Under the pieces are notes generated by a model. It searched no databases and was not told the origin of the DNA. It saw nothing but the letters and a program-made list of their open reading frames with translations. From the NCBI RefSeq assembly GCF_000425945.1, contig NZ_KE384480.1, forward strand, positions 248,001 to 312,000: DNA of 64,000 bases, written 5' to 3'. Below, in pieces: positions 33,854 through 42,165 of this stretch (positions are counted from its first letter, which is position 1; every line of letters starts with the position of its first letter). The position numbers and the translations under genes were made by a program. The stretch is from Candidatus Solirubrobacter pratensis (GTDB taxonomy: Bacteria > Actinomycetota > Thermoleophilia > Solirubrobacterales > Solirubrobacteraceae).

Positions 33854-34309
33854 ATGGAACGACTCGTGAAAGGGCTCGCGGCGGGAGCGGTCGGGACGTC
33901 GCTGCTGAACACCGTCACGTACCTCGACATGGCCGTCCGCGGGCGGCCGTCGAGCTCGGTGCCCTCGCAGGACGTCGAGAAGCTCGCCGGAGCCGCCCAT
34001 ATCCCGCTCGGCTCCGACGAGCAGACGGCGTCGGCGCGCAGGGAAGGGATCGGCGCGCTGCTCGGGTTCCTCACCGGCTTTGCGGGCGGCGCCGCGTTCG
34101 CCGCCGTCCGCGCGCAGGCGCCCGATGTCCCGTGGCCGCTCGCGGCGGCGGCGACCGGTGTCGCGGTGATGATCGCGACCGACCTCACGAGCACCGCGGC
34201 GGGAGCCACCGACCCGCGCACGTGGTCGGCGCTGGACTGGGTCTCCGACCTCGTCCCGCACCTGGCGTACGGCGCCGGCGTGACGCTCGCCTTCGACGCG
34301 CTCGACTAG
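33854..34309 (+). CDS. Small membrane protein, unknown function
   Basis: 151 residues with three or four hydrophobic segments (about 6-22, 67-85, 95-115 and 132-148), separated by short polar loops (TYLDMAVRGRPSSSVPSQ). No charged catalytic motif. Resembles the DUF1440-type integral proteins in layout but I cannot confirm the family. Ends 10 bases before the DNA ligase gene on the same strand, so they may be cotranscribed. Confidence 0.65.
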   Translation: MERLVKGLAAGAVGTSLLNTVTYLDMAVRGRPSSSVPSQDVEKLAGAAHIPLGSDEQTASARREGIGALLGFLTGFAGGAAFAAVRAQAPDVPWPLAAAATGVAVMIATDLTSTAAGATDPRTWSALDWVSDLVPHLAYGAGVTLAFDALD

Positions 34310-34319
34310 CGTTCCGCGG

Positions 34320-35288
34320 GTGAGCTCCCCGCTCGACCTCCTCGACGACGCCGAGCGCGAGCAGGTGGCGCCGGGCCCGCCGCCGGAGGGCTCGGACGCG
34401 ATGAAGGCGGTCCTCACCGACGACCGCTTCAGCGACTCCGGCTGGATCTACGAGCGCAAGCTCGACGGGATCCGCTGCATCGCGGTGCGCGACGGCGGGC
34501 AGGTCCGGCTGCTCTCGCGCAACGACATCGCGATGAACGCCCGCTACCCCGAGGTGGCCGCGGCGCTCGACGCGCAGTCCGGGCGCTTCGCGGTCGACGG
34601 GGAGATCGTCGCGTTCGACGGCGACGAGACCAGCTTCGCCAAGCTCACCCGGCGCGGGATCGAGTCCGTGCCGGTGTTCTTCTACGTCTTCGACGTCCTG
34701 TGGCTGGACGGCGAAGACGTGCGCCCGCTGCCGCTGCGCGCGCGCAAGCGACTGCTGCGCGCGGTACTGCGCTTCGACGACCCGCTGCGGGCGACCGCGC
34801 ACCGCAACGAGGACGGCGAGGCGTTCTACGAGGAGGCCTGCCGCAAGGGCTGGGAGGGGATCATCGCCAAGCGCGCCGACAGCCCCTACGCGGCCCGGCG
34901 CTCGCGCGACTGGCTGAAGTTCAAGTGCGGGCACGGGCAGGAGCTCGTGATCGGCGGGTTCACCGAGCCGCGCGGGACGCGGATCGAGCTCGGCGCGCTC
35001 CTGCTCGGCTACTACGACGCCGAAGGCGCGCTCCGCTACGCGGGCAAGGTCGGCACGGGCTTCGACCGGCCGGCGTTGCGCGACCTCGGCGCGCGGCTGC
35101 GCGAGTTGCGCCGCGATTCCTCGCCGTTCGCGGACGAGATCCGCGAGCGCGGCGTCACCTGGACCGAGCCCCGGCTCGTGGCACAGATCGGCTTCGCCGA
35201 GTGGACCCGCGACGGCCGCCTGCGCCACCCACGCTACCTGGGGCTGCGCGAGGACAAGGACGCCTCCGAGGTCGTGCGCGAGCGCTAG
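34320..35288 (+). CDS. ATP-dependent DNA ligase (LigC / LigD-ligase type)
   Basis: 322 residues from GTG. The adenylylation motif KLDGIR places the catalytic Lys at 47. Further motifs: VDGEIVAFDGDETSFAKL (motif III), EGIIAKRADSPY (motif IV), WLKFKCGHGQELVIGGFTEP (motif V) and the OB domain with GYYDAEGALRYAGKVGTGF. No polymerase or nuclease domain is fused, so it is a stand-alone ligase-domain protein, like LigC or the ligase part of NHEJ LigD. Its stop shares CTAG with the stop of the convergent gene at 35285. Confidence 0.92.
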   Translation: MSSPLDLLDDAEREQVAPGPPPEGSDAMKAVLTDDRFSDSGWIYERKLDGIRCIAVRDGGQVRLLSRNDIAMNARYPEVAAALDAQSGRFAVDGEIVAFDGDETSFAKLTRRGIESVPVFFYVFDVLWLDGEDVRPLPLRARKRLLRAVLRFDDPLRATAHRNEDGEAFYEEACRKGWEGIIAKRADSPYAARRSRDWLKFKCGHGQELVIGGFTEPRGTRIELGALLLGYYDAEGALRYAGKVGTGFDRPALRDLGARLRELRRDSSPFADEIRERGVTWTEPRLVAQIGFAEWTRDGRLRHPRYLGLREDKDASEVVRER

Positions 35289-36937
35289 GGCGCAACGCGC
35301 TCCCCCGGGCGGCGCAGCCGGAACCAGCGGTGCCCGTACGGCTCCAGCGGGATCGTCAGCGTGCCGCCCTCAGGAGCGAGGTGCCCGTCGCCGTGGAGAT
35401 CGACGGCCTCCTCGGCGTCGAGCTCGAGCCGGGCCTCCAGCCGGTCGGCGGCGAACGAGTGCAGGGCGACGATCGTGCTGCCGGTCCAGTCCGCGCGGTG
35501 GGCGAGCACGGCGGCGTGGCCGGCGTCGAGCACGGTGCAGGCGCCCCAGCCCAGCTCCGGGCACTCGCGGCGCCGGCGGATCAGCCGCTCCATCCAGTTC
35601 AGGAGCGAGCCGTGGTCGCGCCGCTGGGCCGCGACGTTGACGCGGTCCGGCGCCCAGCCCGGCGCGTCGACCACCGGGCGCACCGGCTCCCCGCCGGTGG
35701 TGGAGAACCCGCCGTGCGGCTCGTCCGACCACTGCATCGGCGCGCGCACGCTGTAGCGGCCGGGGATCGCCAGGTTCTCCGCCATCCCGATCTCCTCGCC
35801 GTAGAACAGCACCGGCGTGCCCGGAAGCGAGAAGGCGAGGCTGTAGAGCAGCCGGATGCGGCGCTCGTCGCCGCCGACCATCGTCGGCAGCCGCCGCCGC
35901 AGCCCGCGGCCGTAGAGCTGCAGCTCCGGCTCGGGGCCGAACGCGGCGAACACCTCGGCCCGCTCCTCGTCGCTGAGCTTGTCGAGCGTCAGCTCGTCGT
36001 GGTTGCGGACGAAGTTCGCCCACTGGCAGTCCGCCGGGATCGCCGGCAGCGAGGCGAGCGCGTCGCGCAGCGGCGTCGCGTCGCCGCGTGCGAGCGCGAG
36101 GTACATCGCCTGGTTGACGACGAAGCTGAGCACCAGCTGCAGCTCGTCGCCGTCCTCGTCCCCGAAGAACGCGCGCTGCTGATCTGGGGCCAGGTTGACC
36201 TCGCCCATCAGGACGGCGTCGCCGCGGCGGCGGCCCATGAAGCGCCGCAGGTCGCGCAGCAGCGCGTGCGGGTCGTGGTGCGCGGCCGGGGGCAGCCCGG
36301 TCGGCTCGATCAGGAACGGCACGGCGTCGACGCGGAACCCCGCGAGGCCCTGCTCGAGCCAGTAGCCGACCACCTGGGCGATCTCGTCGCGCACGGCGGG
36401 GTTCGCGACGTTCAGGTCGGGCTGGTGCGAGTAGAACCGGTGCAGGTACCACTGGCGCGCCTTCGGGTCATACGCCCAGTTCGACGTCTCGCGGTCCGGG
36501 AAGACGACGTCGCCCGGCTTCTCCGGCGGCTTCTCGTCCGCCCACACGTAGAAGTCGTGGTACGGCGAGTCGCGGTCGCGCCCGGCCTGGAACCACGGGT
36601 GCTTGTCGGAGCTGTGGTTCATCACGAGGTCGGCGATCACGCGGATGCCGCGGTCGGACGCCGTGCGCAGCAGCTCGGCGAAGTCGCCCGGCGTTCCGAG
36701 CCGCCCGTCGATGCCGTAGAAGTCGGTGATGTCGTAGCCGTCGTCGCGTTCCTGGCTGGGGTAGAACGGCATCAGCCAGAGGCAGGTGACGCCCATGCCC
36801 GCGAGGTAGTCCAGCCGGTCCGTCAGCCCCGCGAGATCGCCGCAGCCGTCGCCGTCGGCGTCGAGGAACGTCTCGACGTCGAGGCAGTACACGATCGCGT
36901 TCTTCCACCACAGATCGCTCGTCGCCTTCGTCCTCAC
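35285..36937 (-). CDS. GH13 enzyme, trehalose-synthase (TreS)-like
   Basis: 550 residues, beta/alpha-barrel amylase fold. Catalytic residues visible: nucleophile Asp204 in FRVDAVPF, acid/base Glu246 in LMGEVN, and transition-state Asp314 in RNHDEL. The pattern RVDAVPFL, VNQAMYLALARG and WANFVRNHDELTLDKLSDEE is typical of maltose/trehalose-interconverting enzymes of the TreS type. Likely converts maltose to trehalose, or a related glucosyl transfer, in the cytosol. A separate C-terminal beta domain (about 460-550) is present. A general alpha-glucosidase role is the alternative. Confidence 0.88.
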   Translation of the reverse strand: MRTKATSDLWWKNAIVYCLDVETFLDADGDGCGDLAGLTDRLDYLAGMGVTCLWLMPFYPSQERDDGYDITDFYGIDGRLGTPGDFAELLRTASDRGIRVIADLVMNHSSDKHPWFQAGRDRDSPYHDFYVWADEKPPEKPGDVVFPDRETSNWAYDPKARQWYLHRFYSHQPDLNVANPAVRDEIAQVVGYWLEQGLAGFRVDAVPFLIEPTGLPPAAHHDPHALLRDLRRFMGRRRGDAVLMGEVNLAPDQQRAFFGDEDGDELQLVLSFVVNQAMYLALARGDATPLRDALASLPAIPADCQWANFVRNHDELTLDKLSDEERAEVFAAFGPEPELQLYGRGLRRRLPTMVGGDERRIRLLYSLAFSLPGTPVLFYGEEIGMAENLAIPGRYSVRAPMQWSDEPHGGFSTTGGEPVRPVVDAPGWAPDRVNVAAQRRDHGSLLNWMERLIRRRRECPELGWGACTVLDAGHAAVLAHRADWTGSTIVALHSFAADRLEARLELDAEEAVDLHGDGHLAPEGGTLTIPLEPYGHRWFRLRRPGERVAP

Positions 36938-36979
36938 GGGCCGCTCCTACCCGGATACGGCAAGTAGAGTGTGTCGTGC

Positions 36980-37654
36980 ATGAGCGCGCCGTTCGAGCTT
37001 CGGATCGCGTCCGCACCGGTCGCACCCGAGCGCCATGCCGCGCTCGCCCGGCGGGCCCGGCTGCTGTCGTGGCTCTCGCTGGGCGCGATGAGCGTCGAGG
37101 GCTTCGTCGCGATCCTCTCCGGCGTGTTGGCCGGCTCGATCGCGCTGGTCGGGTTCGGGCTCGACTCGGCGATCGAGGGGTTCGCGAGCGTGATCATCAT
37201 CTGGCGCTTCACGGGCTCGCGCATCCACTCCCAGACCGCCGAGGAGCGCGCGCGCAAGCTCGTGGCGATCCAGTTCTTCCTCCTCGCGCCGTACGTCGCG
37301 GTCGAGTCCGTGCGCGCGCTGGTGGGCGGCGAGCACGCCGACGCGAGCGTGCCGGGGATGGCACTGGCGGTCTGGAGTCTCGTGACGATGCCGCTGCTCG
37401 GGATCGCCAAGCAGCGGATCGCCGCCGAGCTCGGGTCTGCGGCGACGAAGGGGGAGGGCCGCCAGAACCTGCTCTGCGCCTCCCTCGCCGGCGCGCTCCT
37501 GATCGGGTTGCTGGGCAACGCGATCGCGGGCGCGTGGTGGCTCGATCCGGCGGTCGGGCTGCTGATCGCGGTCGTCGCGGTCAAGGAGGGCGCCGAGACG
37601 TGGCGCGGGGACGGATGCTGCGCCGGCTCTCCGCTTGACGGCTGCTGCGACTGA
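36980..37654 (+). CDS. Cation diffusion facilitator-type transporter with Cys-rich tail
   Basis: 224 residues. About four or five membrane segments; GFGLDSAIEGFASV contains the transmembrane HD/xxxD-type metal position. The C-terminal tail GDGCCAGSPLDGCCD has four Cys in two pairs, which could sense or bind soft metal ions (Zn, Cd, Cu). Shorter than classical CDF proteins because the large cytoplasmic domain is missing, as in compact actinobacterial members. Start ATG 36980 chosen (nearest to the transmembrane start). Likely exports divalent metal. Confidence 0.75.
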   Translation: MSAPFELRIASAPVAPERHAALARRARLLSWLSLGAMSVEGFVAILSGVLAGSIALVGFGLDSAIEGFASVIIIWRFTGSRIHSQTAEERARKLVAIQFFLLAPYVAVESVRALVGGEHADASVPGMALAVWSLVTMPLLGIAKQRIAAELGSAATKGEGRQNLLCASLAGALLIGLLGNAIAGAWWLDPAVGLLIAVVAVKEGAETWRGDGCCAGSPLDGCCD

Positions 37655-37658
37655 CTTC

Positions 37659-38039
37659 GTGAGCATCTGGCTCTGGATCGCGCTCGTCGCGCTCGCGCTC
37701 TACGCCGCGGCCGTCGCGGCGCTCGCGTTCGCCGGCCGCCGCGGCGACGCCCGGGCGCTGGCGGGCCTCGTCCCGGACTGCATGGTGCTGTTCCGCCGCC
37801 TGCTCGGCGATCCGCGGGTGGCGCGATCGCACAAGGCGCTGGTCGCGCTGCTGCTCGTCTACCTCGCGTCCCCGGTCGACCTGGTGCCCGACTTCATCCC
37901 CGTCGCCGGGCAGCTCGACGACGCGATCCTCGTCGCGTTCGTCCTGCGTCGCGTGCTGCACGGCGCCGGACCGCAGCTGGTGCGCGAGCACTGGCCGGGG
38001 CCAGAGCGCTCGCTGCGGCTGCTCACAGGCCGTTTTTGA
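37659..38039 (+). CDS. DUF1232 (YkvA-like) membrane protein
   Basis: 126 residues from GTG four bases after the transporter stop. One N-terminal membrane segment (about 1-25), then the DUF1232 signature KALVALLLVYLASPVDLVPD, FIPVAGQLDD. Function of DUF1232 proteins is unknown. Cotranscribed with the CDF gene. Confidence 0.85.
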   Translation: MSIWLWIALVALALYAAAVAALAFAGRRGDARALAGLVPDCMVLFRRLLGDPRVARSHKALVALLLVYLASPVDLVPDFIPVAGQLDDAILVAFVLRRVLHGAGPQLVREHWPGPERSLRLLTGRF

Positions 38040-38105
38040 CGTCGCGTTCCTCGCGGGCGACGCGATCGCTGCGGGCGTGACGCCCGGGGTGCTATCCACT
38101 TCTGG

Positions 38106-38478
38106 ATGCGCGTCATCGCGCTGGAGGAGCACTTCTGGACGCCGGAGATCGCGCAGGCGGTCGCCGGCGCGCGCCGCCATCCCGGGCTGCAGCTCGTGAT
38201 CGGTCACATGGGGGAGATGCTCCCGTTCATGCTCGCGCGGATCGACGACCAGCTGCCGCCGCGCGTGACCGGCCAGGACCGGTGGCCTGTTCACGCTCCC
38301 GCCGCTGTTGTGCGCCCTGATGGTCTTCGGCGCCGAGAGGATCATGTTCTCGGTCGACTGGCCGTACGCCGCCAACGAGCCGGGCGGCGTGCTGCTTGCG
38401 ACCGCGCCGGTGAGCCCGGCGGACCTCGAGCGGATCGCGCACGGCAATGCCGAGCGCCTGCTCGGCATCGATCGATGA
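38106..38478 (+). pseudogene. Broken amidohydrolase-2 gene
   Basis: The start MRVIALEEHFWTPEI is typical of amidohydrolase-2 (TIM-barrel) decarboxylase/hydrolases. The sequence then jumps directly to HPGLQLVIGHMGEMLPFMLA, which belongs to the C-terminal half. After a frame change around 38270-38290 it continues as LPPLLCALMVFGAERIMFSV, DWPYAANEPGG and ADLERIAHGNAERLLGIDR before a stop, the normal C-terminus. At least 150 central residues, including most metal ligands, are missing. Confidence 0.75.
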
Positions 38479-39021
38479 AACGCGGCGCCGCCTGGAGCGC
38501 GGGCGCGCCAGGAGCCCGGGCACGCGCACGGCCGCGATCGTGGACGCCGCGGCCTGCGCCGGTCGCTTCGCCGCACCGATCCGTCCGGAGCCTGACGGCG
38601 CCGCGTTCGCGGTTCGGGGACGGGCGCCGCGGTTGCGGTCAGCGCTGGGACGAAGCCGGTGTCCGTGCTCGTACCCGCCGCTGGGACGCCGCGCGCGCGC
38701 CTCATCAGAATCTATGGGGTTTCGTTGCGCAATTTTGAGTGGCAGTACGTACAGGGCGCCGTGCAAAGCCGGATGCCGACGCGCCACCCCCGGTCGCTCG
38801 ATGCGCGGTGTTGCAGGGATATCACGCCCGCTTCGGCGCAGTGAAGATCCACTGAGCGAACGGACGCCGCCGGCTTCACGACTCCGAAGTGGCCCTCGCG
38901 CGGGCGTGGTTGCCCGCCGTCGGTGGCGACGGGTACCACCGCCTGCAGCGCGAAACGACCACGTGTCCACGGACGGGCGAGGTGTCGGGTTGTCCCTACC
39001 TCGCGATCTGCTCCCGCTGCC
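38479..39021. other. Gene-free stretch
   Basis: About 540 bases after the amidohydrolase remnant. No start with a ribosome site or recognisable family in any frame. A relatively AT-rich patch (TTTCGTTGCGCAATTTTGAG, about 38720) may hold a promoter for the regulator at 39022. Nothing else was seen. Confidence 0.5.
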
Positions 39022-39393
39022 ATGCTGGGCAGCGTGACGGTGACCGTCCTCGTGGTCGATGACGACCCGGCGTTCCGCGGTGTCGCGCGGCGGATGCTCG
39101 CTGCCGTCGGGCTCGTCGTGATCGGCGAGGCCGGCACGGCACAGACCGCGGCTGCGGTCGCGCAGGAGCTGCGCCCGGACGCCCTGCTCGTCGACGTCGG
39201 GCTCCCGGACGGCGACGGCGTCGCGCTCGCCATCCAGCTGATGGCACTTCCGTGGCGCCCGCGCGTCCTGCTGACGTCGACCGATCCGGAGGCCGTCGGG
39301 CCTCGCGACGTGGCTCGCAGCGGGGCTCTGGGCTTTCTCGCCAAGCAGGACCTGCCCGACGCGCAGCTCGAGCTCCTCTTCGCCGCCCAGTGA
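39022..39393 (+). CDS. Single-domain response regulator receiver
   Basis: 123 residues: a receiver only (VLVVDDDPAFRG acidic residues, Asp in LLVDVGLPDGDG, Lys in FLAKQD). No output domain, so it would act by phosphotransfer or protein binding, or serve a phosphorelay. It lies 12 bases upstream of the NarL regulator at 39406, opposite a histidine kinase. Confidence 0.85.
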   Translation: MLGSVTVTVLVVDDDPAFRGVARRMLAAVGLVVIGEAGTAQTAAAVAQELRPDALLVDVGLPDGDGVALAIQLMALPWRPRVLLTSTDPEAVGPRDVARSGALGFLAKQDLPDAQLELLFAAQ

Positions 39394-39405
39394 CGAGCGA
39401 GTAAC

Positions 39406-40071
39406 GTGTCCGACGCGGCGATGAAGGCTCGCATCGTCATCGGGGAGGACGACGTGCTCTTGCGCGAGGGGATCGCTCGGATCCTCGCGGAGGCCGGCTT
39501 CGAGGTCGCCGCCCAGGCCGGCGACGCCGAGGATCTGCTGCGCAAGGCGCTCGCGCACAAGCCCGACGTGACGGTGGTCGACGTGCAGATGCCGCCCGAC
39601 CGGACCGACGACGGGCTGCGGGCCGCGCTCGAGCTGCGCCGCCGGCTGCCCGGCAGCGGCGTGCTGGTCCTCTCCCAGTTCTACGAGAAGCAGTACGCGA
39701 TGGACCTGATCGGCGATCGCGCGGAAGGCGTCGGCTACCTGCTCAAGGAGCGCGTCGGCGACGTCGACGCGTTCGTCGAAGCGGTCCAGCGGGTCGCGGC
39801 CGGCGGCAGCGCGCTGGACCCTGAGATCGTCGGGCGGATGCTCGGCCGCCGCGCGGCCGACAGCCCGGTCGACCGGCTGAGCCCGCGCGAGCGCGACGTG
39901 CTCGGCTCGATGGCGGAGGGCAAGTCCAACCAGGGCATCGCGCAGGCGCTCTTCATCACCGAGGCCGCAGTGGAGAAGCACGTCACCAACATCTTCCACA
40001 AGCTCGAGCTCGGCCCGACGCCGACCGAGCACCGGCGCGTGCGCGCCGTCCTCGCCTACCTCGATCACTGA
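39406..40071 (+). CDS. NarL-family response regulator
   Basis: 221 residues from GTG (an ATG at 39421 is possible). Receiver: VIGEDDVLLREG, Asp in VVDVQMPPD, Lys in YLLKERVGDVDAF. LuxR helix-turn-helix: LSPRERDVLGSMAEGKSNQG, TEAAVEKHVTNIFHKL. Closely similar to 29110..29772. The 3 prime end overlaps by 7 bases the convergent histidine kinase gene, its likely partner. Confidence 0.9.
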   Translation: MSDAAMKARIVIGEDDVLLREGIARILAEAGFEVAAQAGDAEDLLRKALAHKPDVTVVDVQMPPDRTDDGLRAALELRRRLPGSGVLVLSQFYEKQYAMDLIGDRAEGVGYLLKERVGDVDAFVEAVQRVAAGGSALDPEIVGRMLGRRAADSPVDRLSPRERDVLGSMAEGKSNQGIAQALFITEAAVEKHVTNIFHKLELGPTPTEHRRVRAVLAYLDH

Positions 40072-41126
40072 AGCAGCGGCAGCACCGCGGTCACGCGCGT
40101 GCCGCCGCCGGGCGGACTGGTGAGCTCGAGCTTGCCGTCGAGCGCGGAGAGCCGGTCCTCGAGGCCGAGCAGGCCGGGCCCGTCGCGCCGCGCGCCGCCG
40201 GCCCCGTTGTCGCGCACGCTCACCCGCAGCGCGCCGTCGCGGATCTCCGCGCTGACGTGCGCACGCGTCGCGTGCGCGTGCTTGGCCACGTTGGTGAGCG
40301 CCTCGGCGACGAAGAAGTACGCCGTCGCCTCGATCGCCGGGGGCATGCGTCCGGCAACCACGTCGATCGCGACGGGAACGGGCGAGCGCGCCGCGAGCGA
40401 CTCGATCCCGGCGCGCAGGCCGTGGTGCGTGAGCACGGCCGGGAGGATGCCGTGGGCGAGCTCGCGCAGCTCGGTGTTGGTGGTCTCCGCGTGCTGGAGC
40501 GCTTCTGCCACGAACCGCCCCGCGTCTTCGCCGCGGGCGAGCGCGCGCTTGGCGAGCTTGAGCGTGATGATCGTGTGCACGAGCCGCTGCTGCGCGCCGT
40601 CGTGCAGGTCGCGCACGACCCGGCGCCGCTCGTCGTCGGCGGCCGCGAGCACCCGCGCGCGGGACGCCTGCACGCCCTCCAGGCGCGCGCGCTCGGCGGC
40701 GTCCCGCGCCCGCAGCCGCGCACGAGCGGCGATCACCGCGGCGAGCACCGCCGTGAAGAACATGACGGAGATCGCGAACAGATCGCCGCCGTCCTTGCCG
40801 CGGAACAGGTCGCCGGTGGGCTCGGTGTGGAAGTAGTCGAGCGCGACGGCGCTCGCGATCGAGGTGATGATCCCGGGCAGCAGCCCCCAATAGATGGCCA
40901 CGATCAGGACGCCGGCGACGTAGAGCACGCCGCTCGAGACGCCCGGGTCGAGATCCTGCAGCGGGTAGACGAGCAGGGTCACTGCGGCCACGACCGCCGC
41001 GCCGCATGCGAGACCCGTCAGGAGCGAAGGCTTGTCCCGGCGGGCTGCGGCCACGGAGCGCCTCGAATCAACACCACGTTCCAGCCTGTCACAAGGTCGC
41101 GGAGGAATCGACGCCACCGCAGGCAA
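40065..41126 (-). CDS. Sensor histidine kinase (HisKA_3 type)
   Basis: 353 residues. N-terminal membrane part of the KdpD-like DUF4118 style (about 36-135, several hydrophobic segments), then the HisKA_3 dimerisation box RRVVRDLHDGAQQRLVH with phospho-acceptor His175 and an ATPase domain with N-box ALTNVAKHAHAT, G1 RDNGAGG and a final GGGTRVTAVLPL segment. Typical of kinases paired with NarL-type regulators. Convergent with the regulator at 39406, which is the best candidate partner. Confidence 0.9.
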   Translation of the reverse strand: MPAVASIPPRPCDRLERGVDSRRSVAAARRDKPSLLTGLACGAAVVAAVTLLVYPLQDLDPGVSSGVLYVAGVLIVAIYWGLLPGIITSIASAVALDYFHTEPTGDLFRGKDGGDLFAISVMFFTAVLAAVIAARARLRARDAAERARLEGVQASRARVLAAADDERRRVVRDLHDGAQQRLVHTIITLKLAKRALARGEDAGRFVAEALQHAETTNTELRELAHGILPAVLTHHGLRAGIESLAARSPVPVAIDVVAGRMPPAIEATAYFFVAEALTNVAKHAHATRAHVSAEIRDGALRVSVRDNGAGGARRDGPGLLGLEDRLSALDGKLELTSPPGGGTRVTAVLPLLQ

Positions 41127-41137
41127 GCCGGTTTGTT

Positions 41138-41154
41138 ATACCCTGTAGGGGTAT
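41138..41154 (+). promoter_or_regulatory. CsoR-like copper operator at the DUF4396 gene
   Basis: ATACCC, five-base TGTAG, GGGTAT, a perfect dyad overlapping the ATG. It closely resembles published CsoR sites (ATACCC...GGGGTAT type, e.g. Bacillus copZA). A TTGTTATA patch just upstream may form part of the promoter. Confidence 0.65.
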
Positions 41155-41722
41155 GACTGCGCACCATCATCACCACGCAATGCCGGCGGGCGGACGCGAG
41201 CTGACCCAGGTCGCCGTCAGCGCGACGCTGCACTGCCTGACGGGGTGCGCGATCGGCGAGGTCGCCGGGATGCTGATCGGGACGGCGCTCGGCCTCGGCA
41301 ACCTGGCAACGATCGTCCTGTCGATCGCGCTCGCGTTCGTCTTCGGCTACGGGCTGACGAGCCTGCCGCTGCTGCGCGCCGGGCTGGCGCTCGGCGCGGT
41401 CATCCCGATCGCGCTGGCCTCGGACACGCTGAGCATCACGACCATGGAGATCGTCGACAACGCGATCGTGCTGGCCGTCCCAGGCGCGATGGACGCCGGC
41501 CTCGGCGACCTGCTGTTCTGGGGCAGCCTCGCGTTCGCGCTCGCGATCGCCGGCGTGTTCGCCGTGCCGGTGAACCGCTGGCTGATCGCGCGCGGGAAGG
41601 GGCACGCGGTCGTGCACGAGACCGGCATCCACGGCGGACCCTCGCCACGCGTCGTCGGCCTGGCCGCCGCCGTCGCGTTCGTGTTCGGCGCGACGGTCCT
41701 GATCGCCGAGGCGTTCGGCTGA
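41153..41722 (+). CDS. DUF4396 membrane protein with His-rich N-terminus
   Basis: 189 residues. MTAHHHHHAM start, then four to five membrane segments. Conserved-looking Cys pair HCLTGCAIGEVAGMLIG in the first segment, and MDAGLGDLLFWGSLAFALAI later. Typical of DUF4396 proteins, which occur near copper genes in some actinobacteria. The N-terminal His cluster and membrane Cys could bind Cu ions. The start may be the ATG at 41153, within the operator, or MPAGGRELTQ at about 41180. Likely involved in copper homeostasis (inference). Confidence 0.8.
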   Translation: MTAHHHHHAMPAGGRELTQVAVSATLHCLTGCAIGEVAGMLIGTALGLGNLATIVLSIALAFVFGYGLTSLPLLRAGLALGAVIPIALASDTLSITTMEIVDNAIVLAVPGAMDAGLGDLLFWGSLAFALAIAGVFAVPVNRWLIARGKGHAVVHETGIHGGPSPRVVGLAAAVAFVFGATVLIAEAFG

Positions 41723-41797
41723 CGGGCCTGCCGCGGCCGGCGATGACGCCCACGACATCGCCGGCGGCGGAGGGCCGCGCCGAAATCGCGACGCGCT

Positions 41798-41947
41798 CCT
41801 CTCGAACTCCGCCCCCGGGACCTTCTCGTAGCGGACCGAGAGCGGGAGCCCGAGCGTGGTGCCGTAGAACTCCAGCGCCGCGTCGAAGTCCTTCACCGGC
41901 AAGAACGCGAAGTCGACGCCGGTGACGATCTGGGTTGACGTGCTCAT
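41798..41947 (-). pseudogene. Truncated VOC (glyoxalase-like) protein
   Basis: Starts as a normal VOC-superfamily protein, TGVDFAFLPVKDFDAALEFY, GTTLGLPLSVRYEKVPGAEFE, then loses similarity after about residue 49 and continues into unrelated Arg/Pro-rich sequence antisense to the DUF4396 gene. The other VOC half, with the remaining metal ligands, is missing. Function improbable. Confidence 0.55.
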
Positions 41948-42011
41948 CGGTGCGATGAGTTCGCAAGGGAACGACGGTCATATGGGGAAACGAACGAACC
42001 GGAGGAACCCC

Positions 42012-42137
42012 ATGAGCAGCCCGACCGTCACCGAGATCATCCGCCGCCCCGAGGCCGTCGCGCACGACACGTTCATCGACGACCTCGCCGTCCGCGCCGC
42101 TTCAGCGCCGCGGGTCGACCGCGGTCGCGAACGCTGA
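42012..42137 (+). CDS. Possible 41-residue peptide
   Basis: Start MSSPTVTEIIRRPEAVAHDT, preceded by GGAGGAA at ideal spacing. No transmembrane or signal segment. Polar, ends in Arg-rich tail. It precedes the core-MetE gene by about 30 bases and might be a leader ORF or a small protein of the same transcript. Family unknown. Confidence 0.5.
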   Translation: MSSPTVTEIIRRPEAVAHDTFIDDLAVRAASAPRVDRGRER

Positions 42138-42165
42138 CGCCCCCGCGGCCGGCGGCGATGTGACA

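Noticed and set aside
38227..41007. A 926-codon minus-strand open frame
   Set aside because: Out of frame with the histidine kinase and antisense to two response regulators; content is Arg/Ala-rich with no domain.
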